Source of the DNA: JAQBGV01 sp032128395
Lineage (GTDB): Bacteria > Planctomycetota > UBA8108 > UBA1146
Direction: 5' to 3'
DNA length: 9,217 nt
Assembly (NCBI GenBank): GCA_032128395.1
Contig: JAQBGV010000192.1
Location: 1 to 9,217, forward strand
Position numbers and translations under genes: made by a program. Position 1 is the first letter of the stretch; every line of letters begins with the position of its first letter. Below are positions 1 through 5,684 of this stretch, piece after piece. Under the pieces are notes generated by a model. The model did not search any database. It worked only from the letters and a program-made list of their open reading frames with translations, and was not told the DNA's origin.

Positions 1-54
1 CACCAGGTTGGTCAGGGACTTTCACCCATGAGTCGTCGAACATGCCTGGCACAC

Positions 55-94
55 AAAAAGAGGCGAAGACCCGCCCTGCGAGCCTCCGCCTCTT
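55..94 (-). terminator. Intrinsic terminator of the minus-strand dockerin-protein gene
   Basis: On the minus strand, about 40 nt after the stop codon at 135-137, an 8-bp perfect stem (AAGAGGCG at 94-87 pairing with CGCCTCTT at 65-58) encloses a 21-nt GC-rich loop. It runs straight into a T tract (plus-strand A55-A59). A second GAGGC/GCCTC pairing inside the loop (82-86 with 60-64) offers an alternative fold. Position, orientation and T run all fit a rho-independent terminator for the gene at 135-2606. Read on the plus strand it also has As before the stem but no T tract after it beyond TT, so it looks one-directional. Confidence 0.75.
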
Positions 95-134
95 CAGTGC
101 CTCACGCTCCGCGCGAGCGCGGTGCGTCACTCCC

Positions 135-2606
135 CTACGGGCAAGTTCCCGCGTAGTTGACGCAGTTGATGCCGTCGGGGGTGGGGTCGGTTCCGCAGCC
201 CGGGAACGGAGCCGGGGGCGCTGCACCCATGAGGAACAGGTAGTTCAGGATCGTGACCCCGTCCGCGATGTTCACCGTGCCGTCGTCGTTCGCCTCGAGT
301 GCGTCGAGGCACGTTGCCGGACCGCTCGCGAACAGGTAGTCGAGGGTGTACACCCCGTCCGCGATGTTGACGTCGGTGTCGCCGTTCGCGTCGCCGCGGC
401 GGAAGCCTCCGCCGGACGCCGGGTTGAGGGTGACGGTACCGTCCACCTTGCTCGGCGCGTACGACAGGGCGTTGACCACCACGATGTTGTCCACCGGGCT
501 GACTCCGGACCCGAGACCGTCCTCGAGCTCAACCGCGGTCGTGGCTCCAGCGCCATTCCCCGCGAGGTTCCCAGAGTTCGTCACGAAGTTCGCAACGACG
601 AGTTCGACCTCGGAGGCGAGGCTGATCGTCACCAGGTTGTTGAAGTCGATGATCACGCCGACCGTCAGGCTGGTCGGGAGCAGTTCACCGTCGAAGAAGG
701 ATGGGTTGTCGATCGCTGCGCCCTCGCTGACGCTGGCGATCGCCAGCATCGACGAGTCGAAGGTCGCGCCGATCGAGAAGCCCTGGACCGCATTGGGGAA
801 GCCCAAGTTCGACGGGCTCTCGAAGGCGGCCATCGGCACGTCGGCCTGGCCGATCCCGGTCCCCGGGTCGTAGGAGCCGATCGAGTCGATGATACGGAAC
901 GTGAATCCGAGTGGCGGCGGCGCCTGCACGTCGATCGCGCAGTCGATCCGCACCGACTCGACTCCACCGACCACACCGGCGACGCGGTAGGTGTGCAAGG
1001 CAACCGGGAGTCCGCCCGCGGCGAAGCTGGTCGCGGTGCCGGCGAGGACCCCTTGGAGATTGATCCCGAGGTAGACGTGGATCTCGTCGTAGACCATCCC
1101 ATTGGTCCAGGAGAGTTCGATGTCTTGCAAGTTCGGGTCGGGCTGCGAGCAGCTCAGTCCGGTGACCGGCGCGGGGAGAATGTCGATCGAGCAAGGGATC
1201 TCGGCGGAGGGGATCCCCGCATCTGAACCTTGGACCGTGTAGTTGTGGGAGCCGAAACCCGGGTTGTCGGAGAAGCTCGTCGCTCCGCCGCCCAGGTTGC
1301 CGACGACCACACCGCCCCGGCGGACGGTGATCGAGTCGTAGGCGGTCCCGTTCGTCCACGCAAGATCGACCGTGCTCCCGGTCGGGCTCGACTGGACGCA
1401 GGTCAGATTCTGCACCGAGGGGAGGAAGTTCCCCGACGGCGCGTCGACCGCGAAGGTCAGCTCGGTGACGGCCCCCGGCTTGAAGAGGTGCAGAGTCGCG
1501 TTACCGGTCGCGGGCGGCGCATCGCAGGTGAACCAGAAGTTGAACATCATCGACCAGCGGAGCGCGTTCGCGTTCGGGTTCGTCGCGAAGTTGGCGGTCG
1601 ACCAGGTGATCCCGACCCCTGGGGTCTGAGTGTTCGTCCAGTCGGCGGTGGAGTACGGCTCACCGCTGTGCCAATTGATATCGTGGAATCCGACGTCGGA
1701 CAGAGTGGCACCGGGGGGCACCGGGATGAAGAAGCTGTCCGCGGAACGGTCCGAGTACATGTTGTAGACCGCGTACTCGTAGCGCCACGTCCCGTCGCCG
1801 TTGTCGGTCACGTCGTATCCGGCGATGAAGAGCCCCTCGCTCGGGACCATCACGTCGACCAGGGTCACGCCCGGCTGGAAGTCCTGCCACGCCTGGATCG
1901 CGGGCTGCTGCTGTTGGGTAGCGCCCACGTTGGAGAGGGTGTGGTTGCCGGTGGCGCCGACGTTGACCCGCCGGTAGGAGGCATTGTTCGCCTGGTTCCC
2001 GGCGGCGGCGTCGTCTGCGGTGACGTACTGGCCGCTGACGAAGTAGAGTGCGCCCGGGTTCTGCGCAGGGAGCAAGTCGCTCTCGGCGACCAGCAAGCGG
2101 CGGCCGTTGCCGGAGAAGGGGGGCGCGGAGTACGGAAACGGGAAGAACCCGGTGGTCGCGTTCACCTGGGAGCGCGGACCGAGGTTGCTCTGCGTTCCGT
2201 TGAGGCCCGCGCTGTACGGATCGGCGCACCCCGGGGTCAGAAAGCTGAGGCAGCCGCCGGCACCGCCGCAGCCGGGGCAGAGACCGCTATCCTGCAGAGC
2301 GCAGAAGCCGTGCTTCAGCCAGGAGGTCCCGATCTGCGTGAACCGCCCGTCGAGGAGGCGCCACATATCCTGGCCGATGACCGGGTGTTGGTTGTTCCCC
2401 GCTTGCCACTGCAGGTTGGTCGTTCCGATGTTGCACGAAGTCGTGGCGACCGAGTAGGCGTAGATGCCTCCGCCGGTGGTGCCGTAGCTGTTCGTGTTGG
2501 GCAGCGAACCGACGATGACATCGGGTTGAGCCGATGCATCGGGTGCCGCGGCGAAACAGAGCAAAACTCCGACTCCCAGGAAGAGAAGTCCCTTGCCTCC
2601 GCGCAT
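135..2606 (-). CDS. Secreted multidomain protein with FN3-like repeats, cohesin-like domain and C-terminal dockerin pair
   Basis: This encodes an 823-residue exported protein of unknown function. The start ATG (2606-2604) was chosen because AAAGGGAG lies 6 nt upstream and a clean signal peptide follows at once (Lys near the N-terminus, hydrophobic 7-20, AxA cleavage site near 24-26). The open frame continues upstream to 2963 but reads as low-complexity Arg/Asp-rich sequence through repeats. Domains seen: residues 27-390, a globular domain with WLKHGF, a Cys-rich stretch (102-127) and PNANALRW (343-351). From memory, this resembles hypothetical secreted proteins frequent in Planctomycetota. 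Residues 398-475 and 480-558 are two FN3-like repeats sharing WTNGxxYDxI. Residues 566-728 form a cohesin-like beta domain (QGFSIG, LTVGVIIDF, DGTVTL). Residues 738-793 hold two dockerin-type Ca loops, DANGDTDVNIAD and EANDDGTVNIAD, the second with Glu at ligand position 1. A Cys-containing tail ends the protein. The gene is monocistronic, divergent from ctaA and followed by a terminator. It is likely an extracellular or surface protein; any substrate is unknown. Confidence 0.9.
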   Translation of the reverse strand: MRGGKGLLFLGVGVLLCFAAAPDASAQPDVIVGSLPNTNSYGTTGGGIYAYSVATTSCNIGTTNLQWQAGNNQHPVIGQDMWRLLDGRFTQIGTSWLKHGFCALQDSGLCPGCGGAGGCLSFLTPGCADPYSAGLNGTQSNLGPRSQVNATTGFFPFPYSAPPFSGNGRRLLVAESDLLPAQNPGALYFVSGQYVTADDAAAGNQANNASYRRVNVGATGNHTLSNVGATQQQQPAIQAWQDFQPGVTLVDVMVPSEGLFIAGYDVTDNGDGTWRYEYAVYNMYSDRSADSFFIPVPPGATLSDVGFHDINWHSGEPYSTADWTNTQTPGVGITWSTANFATNPNANALRWSMMFNFWFTCDAPPATGNATLHLFKPGAVTELTFAVDAPSGNFLPSVQNLTCVQSSPTGSTVDLAWTNGTAYDSITVRRGGVVVGNLGGGATSFSDNPGFGSHNYTVQGSDAGIPSAEIPCSIDILPAPVTGLSCSQPDPNLQDIELSWTNGMVYDEIHVYLGINLQGVLAGTATSFAAGGLPVALHTYRVAGVVGGVESVRIDCAIDVQAPPPLGFTFRIIDSIGSYDPGTGIGQADVPMAAFESPSNLGFPNAVQGFSIGATFDSSMLAIASVSEGAAIDNPSFFDGELLPTSLTVGVIIDFNNLVTISLASEVELVVANFVTNSGNLAGNGAGATTAVELEDGLGSGVSPVDNIVVVNALSYAPSKVDGTVTLNPASGGGFRRGDANGDTDVNIADGVYTLDYLFASGPATCLDALEANDDGTVNIADGVTILNYLFLMGAAPPAPFPGCGTDPTPDGINCVNYAGTCP

Positions 2607-2612
2607 CTGCAA

Positions 2613-2620
2613 CTCCCTTT
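2613..2620 (-). promoter_or_regulatory. Ribosome binding site of the dockerin-protein gene
   Basis: Read on the minus strand the sequence is AAAGGGAG, six nucleotides before the ATG at 2606. This Shine-Dalgarno match fixes the start at 2606 rather than at the open-frame limit 357 nt further upstream. Confidence 0.7.
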
Positions 2621-2627
2621 CTCGATC

Positions 2628-2661
2628 GGGGTATCCCCCGGTATGGACCGGGGATCCCCGG
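2628..2661 (-). repeat. Three interlocking palindromes in the leader of the dockerin-protein gene
   Basis: Three overlapping inverted repeats lie 22-55 nt upstream of the ATG. They are GGGG-TAT-CCCC (2628-2638), a 7-bp stem with a 4-nt loop CCCCGGT-ATGG-ACCGGGG (2636-2653), and a perfect 14-bp palindrome CCGGGGATCCCCGG (2648-2661). Because they share bases, only some can form together in RNA. They could be a regulator-binding site or a structured 5' leader; which one cannot be told from sequence alone. Confidence 0.5.
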
Positions 2662-2837
2662 CGCGACGTGATTTTTGACTGCACGAGGGACCAGGACAGC
2701 GGCCCCGGACGACATGATTGCCCTTGTTTTCGAAACCAGACGCTCTGGGGAAGCGCTCCGGCGTCTGATACTGGCGATTCTCCTCGCAACCCCCCCCAGG
2801 GTACCCACCACGCGGGCTTCGACGGCGGTCGATCCCC

Positions 2838-2882
2838 GTCCGACCGATCTGGTCCGACCGACCGATCTCTGTCCGACCGATC
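2838..2882. repeat. Three copies of GTCCGACCGATC
   Basis: Copies lie at 2838-2849, 2852-2867 (with an internal extra CGAC) and 2871-2882, separated by 2-3 nt. The outer copies are each bordered by CCCCG. They sit mid-intergenic between the divergent genes. The function is unknown; possible roles are a regulator-binding array or residue of slippage. Confidence 0.65.
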
Positions 2883-2966
2883 CCCGCCCGGCCGGTGGCG
2901 GGCCTGTGAAGGATGGGCGCGTGCTTCTCCCCGCGAGTCAGGTCCACCTCGTTCGACGCGCACCTC

Positions 2967-3001
2967 TGATCCGTGCAGTGATCCGTGCAGTGATCCGTGC
3001 C
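2967..3001. repeat. 12-bp tandem repeat, three units of TGATCCGTGCAG
   Basis: Units at 2967-2978 and 2979-2990 are identical. The third (2991-3001) matches for ten bases and then diverges (C for A). The period is exactly 12 bp with no spacer. The array lies about 145 bp upstream of the ctaA start. A 12-bp period is a multiple of three, yet no supported gene crosses it. Confidence 0.8.
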
Positions 3002-3136
3002 GCAGACGATGGATGTTGGGGAGTTCTGCCTGCGGATCATCCTACGATCGCGGTACCGGAGGCGCGAGAGTCAATTCGACAAGATTGGGCTGATTTCTTT
3101 CACTGCGCCCGGGTAGTTTGACGATTGGCCCCCCCC

Positions 3137-3142
3137 GGAGGA
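3137..3142 (+). promoter_or_regulatory. Candidate ribosome binding site of ctaA
   Basis: GGAGGA follows directly after a C8 run and ends 3 nt before a TTG codon at 3146. It is the only strong Shine-Dalgarno match near the start of the frame, so it favours TTG-3146 over the upstream TTG at 3125, which has no such motif. The spacing is short, so the choice stays tentative. Confidence 0.5.
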
Positions 3143-3145
3143 CCC

Positions 3146-4519
3146 TTGGAAGCCACCCCGGATACCGATCGAGATGTTCCCCGAGAGACGCCATCCCTCG
3201 GGCGGGTCGCCATTCCGATCGCCTTCTCCACCGTGGTCGCGATGTGGGCTCTCGGCTATCTCTCACACCTCCCGTATGTTCCCTTCCCCCGGGTCGCACT
3301 GGTCCTCCTCGTGGTCATCCAGGTTCTCGGAGGTCGGGCCGGAGCCCGCCGGCACCCTGCGCGCATCGCCGCTGGGACCGCGGTAGGCGCCCTTTCTGCC
3401 CTTCTACACCTGCTCGTCCTCGGGAGCTTTCTCGCCGAGACAACCGGAATCGCCGGGGTCCCCGCCTCTGCGCTGATTCCCGCCTGGGTGGCGATCCCGG
3501 GGCAGATCCTCGGTTTTCTCGGGCTCGGGGCGATTCTTGGCGGAGTCGGGGGTGGAACGGTGCGAGGCGAGGAGGTCCTCCCGTTCGACGGGGTGCCGGT
3601 CTTTTCGCGCGTCGCGGCGATCGCGACTTTTCTCCTGGTGGTGATCGGGGGCATCGTCACCTCGAGCGAAGCGGGGCTCGCGGTGCCAGACTGGCCCACG
3701 AGCTTCGAGGCGAACATGTTCCTGCTGCCGTTCTCGCGGATGATGAGTGAGGGCGGGGTCTACAAGGAGCACGCTCACCGCCTCTTCGGCGCCTTGGTCG
3801 GAGTGACGACCGTTGCGCTCACGGGGTACCTGTGGCGCTTCGAGTCGCGGCGATGGGTGCGTGGATTTGCTCTTCTGGCCGTCGCGGCCGTCCTCGCGCA
3901 GGCGGTGTTGGGGGGGATTCGGGTCGAGGCGGCAAAGGCCGGGATCGATACCGCGTGGAGCCTCTCCCTCCGGGTGGCCCACGGTGTCAGCGGTCAGATC
4001 TTCTTCGCGGGACTCCTGGCGCTCGTCGCGTTCACATCGAGGAGCTGGCGATCCGAGGAGCGCCTCGATTCCCCATCCGCCCGGACGGAGCGTCGTCTCG
4101 CTGCCCTCCTTCTCGCGGTCGCGATCGGTCAGCTCTTCCTCGGGGCGCTCCTCCGCCACATCTCGCGGGAATGGCTCCTCCCGCACATCGGGGGAGCGGT
4201 GTGCCTCGCCTCGATCGGGATCCTCTGCAGCGTGCGAGCCACCGGGCTCTACCCGCAGTGTCCGCAGGTGAGAGGGACCGGTCTCGCACTATTGTTTCTG
4301 ATCATCGGACAGCTGATGCTCGGATTTCTTGCCCTCGCGGTGACCGGGACCGAGGTGCGAGGTGCATCGACCGGAGCTCTCGAAATTCTGGTCGCCACCG
4401 CGCATCAGGCGACCGGGGCTCTCGTCCTCGGAATCGCCACGCTCCACCTGATCTGGGTCCTACGGCGGCTCACTCCCGCAGTGTCCGATTCCAGCGAAGT
4501 CGCTTCGAGCTTCCCCTGA
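3146..4519 (+). CDS. ctaA: Heme A synthase (CtaA/COX15 family) with extra N-terminal membrane domain
   Basis: CtaA/COX15 oxidises the C8 methyl of heme O to the formyl of heme A, the cofactor of aa3-type cytochrome oxidases, in the cytoplasmic membrane. From the TTG at 3146 the protein has 457 residues. The first in-frame ATG (3242) falls inside the first membrane helix, so a TTG start is likely, either 3146 (with GGAGGA) or 3125. The family core starts near residue 150. It shows GGIVTSSEAGLAVPDWP (168-184), EHAHR (208-212), RVAHG (His 279), LPHIGG (His 347) and ATAHQATGA (His 420). These are the four helix histidines expected for the two heme sites, within eight predicted helices. Residues about 20-135 add roughly four further hydrophobic helices not part of the usual core, so the protein is longer than the typical bacterial enzyme of about 300-350 residues. 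It lies upstream of actABC on the same strand, fitting an ACIII plus heme-A oxidase chain. Confidence 0.9.
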   Translation: MEATPDTDRDVPRETPSLGRVAIPIAFSTVVAMWALGYLSHLPYVPFPRVALVLLVVIQVLGGRAGARRHPARIAAGTAVGALSALLHLLVLGSFLAETTGIAGVPASALIPAWVAIPGQILGFLGLGAILGGVGGGTVRGEEVLPFDGVPVFSRVAAIATFLLVVIGGIVTSSEAGLAVPDWPTSFEANMFLLPFSRMMSEGGVYKEHAHRLFGALVGVTTVALTGYLWRFESRRWVRGFALLAVAAVLAQAVLGGIRVEAAKAGIDTAWSLSLRVAHGVSGQIFFAGLLALVAFTSRSWRSEERLDSPSARTERRLAALLLAVAIGQLFLGALLRHISREWLLPHIGGAVCLASIGILCSVRATGLYPQCPQVRGTGLALLFLIIGQLMLGFLALAVTGTEVRGASTGALEILVATAHQATGALVLGIATLHLIWVLRRLTPAVSDSSEVASSFP

Positions 4520-4832
4520 TGCGGTCCGGAGCGCTCGCCGGCGATCTCCGATCCAAGCCCTTGATTTTGGTCTTCCGAAATGCATCCGGAGGTGTGGACA
4601 AAGCCAGTCGGTTTGATACCTTCACCGCGCATTTCGCGGGTTGGGAGGGCCTCTTGGGGCCCCGGCGCTGGGACGCCGGAGCGCTCGGAGCGCCGGATCG
4701 CGGGCGAGTGATCGCGGGCCAGAACAGTCGGCCCGGCGGTACTCGGTGCGGTCGAAATCTCTACCGGCAATTCCAGGGTGGGCATGTTGCGCGTCGTGCG
4801 TGCTCTGGCGCGCGAGTGGAGGAGCCGACGAC
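4520..4832 (+). other. ctaA-actA intergenic region with hairpins and a repeated 12-mer
   Basis: This is 313 bp without a supported gene. The frame that runs into actA from 4641 has no family-like sequence before the GTG at 4833. The direct repeat CCGGAGCGCTCG, with 8-bp palindrome GAGCGCTC at its centre, occurs at 4526-4537 and again at 4676-4687, exactly 150 bp apart. Between 4625 and 4696 lie consecutive small hairpins: CCGCG/CGCGG (4625-4639), GGGCC/GGCCC (4647-4662), and CCGGCG (4662-4667), which can pair either with 4674-4679 or, as an 8-bp stem, with 4689-4696. No stem is followed by a T tract, so none is called a terminator. The stretch 4553-4620 is less GC-rich and could hold the act promoter, but no good -35/-10 pair was found. 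Confidence 0.55.
4818..4824 (+). promoter_or_regulatory. Ribosome binding site of actA
   Basis: GGAGGAG ends 8 nt before the GTG at 4833. This is a near-ideal Shine-Dalgarno sequence and spacing, and it sets the start at 4833 despite the frame being open from 4641. Confidence 0.8.
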
Positions 4833-5684
4833 GTGACCGACGATCTCAAGTCCGCTGGCGACTCGAAGCCCGCCGAAGCCGAGAGCTCTGCCCGTACGCC
4901 TATCTTCCCACCCTGGGTCGACCACCTCGTCAAGTTGCTCGGGATGGGTGCGGCGTTCAGCGGCGTGTATTTCGCAGTACTCGTGACTTTCGGGCTGTCC
5001 CCGTGGGCGGTCGGCGTCGGGTACATGCCGGAGCAGCCGGTCCCCTACAGCCACGCCCTGCATGCGGGTGAGTTGGGACTCGACTGTCGGTACTGCCACA
5101 CGACGGTCGAGAAGGCCGCGTTCGCCGCGATCCCTCCGACGCAGACCTGCATGAATTGCCACGACAAGATCAAGCCCAACAACGGGCGCAACATCCAACC
5201 GATCCTCGCGAGCTACGGGACCGGCGAACCGATCGAGTGGATCAAGGTTCACGACCTTCCCGACTACGTCTATTTCAACCACAGTGCCCACGTCACCCGC
5301 GGCGTGAGCTGCGTCTCCTGTCACGGTCGAGTTGACCGGATGGAGGAGGTGCACCAGGTGATGCCACTGAACATGGGATGGTGCCTCGGTTGCCACCGTG
5401 ACCCGGCGCCGAACCTGCGACCGGTGCGGCGGTCCGAGATCGAGACCTTGATCGAGAACGGTCTCCTCGAGGCCCCGCCCGCGGTCGATGGGGGGCTCGA
5501 CTCGGTGTCGCGCCTCCTCGATGCGGCTGCGGTGACTCAGCTCGGCTGGGGTGCGGGATTCACACCCGAGCAACGGGAGAGGATCGGCCGAGTGTTGATG
5601 ATGGAACGGGGGCTCCTCGACGGAGAGGAAAACCCGACGGTCCGATTTGCGACCATGACAAGCTGTTCCACATGCCACCGATGA
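4833..5684 (+). CDS. actA: Alternative complex III subunit ActA, membrane-anchored pentaheme cytochrome c
   Basis: ActA is the multiheme c-type cytochrome of ACIII and carries electrons on the periplasmic face from the ActB iron-sulfur clusters towards the electron acceptor. The GTG start is set by GGAGGAG upstream, giving 283 residues. Residues about 32-60 form one hydrophobic helix that anchors the protein. The periplasmic part holds five CxxCH heme sites: CRYCH (85-89), CMNCH (106-110), CVSCH (160-164), CLGCH (184-188) and CSTCH (278-282), the last one residue before the C-terminus. Further His residues (74, 77, 140, 150, 153, 174) could serve as distal heme ligands. Five hemes is the number known for characterised ActA proteins, so the subunit looks complete. 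Its stop overlaps the actB start by 4 nt (ATGA), which indicates translational coupling. The heme motifs together with ActB next door make the call firm. Confidence 0.93.
   Translation: MTDDLKSAGDSKPAEAESSARTPIFPPWVDHLVKLLGMGAAFSGVYFAVLVTFGLSPWAVGVGYMPEQPVPYSHALHAGELGLDCRYCHTTVEKAAFAAIPPTQTCMNCHDKIKPNNGRNIQPILASYGTGEPIEWIKVHDLPDYVYFNHSAHVTRGVSCVSCHGRVDRMEEVHQVMPLNMGWCLGCHRDPAPNLRPVRRSEIETLIENGLLEAPPAVDGGLDSVSRLLDAAAVTQLGWGAGFTPEQRERIGRVLMMERGLLDGEENPTVRFATMTSCSTCHR

Larger units (their letters stand above)
2607..3145. other. Divergent intergenic region, no convincing gene
   Basis: This 539-bp stretch separates the minus-strand secreted-protein gene from ctaA and must hold promoters for both directions. 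It contains the leader palindromes, two short direct-repeat clusters (2838-2882 and 2967-3000) and two C8 runs (2790-2797 and 3129-3136). Open frames crossing it in several frames translate to Arg/Ser/Asp/Pro-rich sequence with no recognisable family and look like GC-rich noise. The most AT-rich island is about 3067-3107, just before ctaA. There TCGACA (3076-3081) resembles a -35 element, but the hexamer 17 nt further on (TTCACT) is a poor -10, so no promoter is called. Confidence 0.6.

Noticed and set aside
1230..2678. 482-residue plus-strand open frame opposite the dockerin-protein gene (with a similar 394-residue one at 42-1226)
   Set aside because: Both are antisense to a gene with signal peptide, domains, RBS and terminator. 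Their translations are Arg/Gly/Val-rich and resemble nothing.
2607..2963. N-terminal extension of the dockerin-protein frame up to 2963
   Set aside because: The extension is low-complexity Arg/Asp/Ser/Pro sequence reading through the direct repeats. The true start at 2606 has an RBS and a signal peptide immediately after it.
2967..3001. CRISPR array
   Set aside because: The repeats are 12 bp with no spacers, and no cas gene is present.
3070..3105. Sigma-70 promoter for ctaA using TCGACA as -35
   Set aside because: The corresponding -10 (TTCACT) matches only 3 of 6 positions, which is too weak to call.
4520..4552. Terminator after ctaA
   Set aside because: The inverted-repeat potential here is weak and no T tract follows.
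4641..4832. Upstream extension of the actA frame
   Set aside because: It has no family similarity and passes through the hairpin region. The GTG at 4833 has an excellent RBS.
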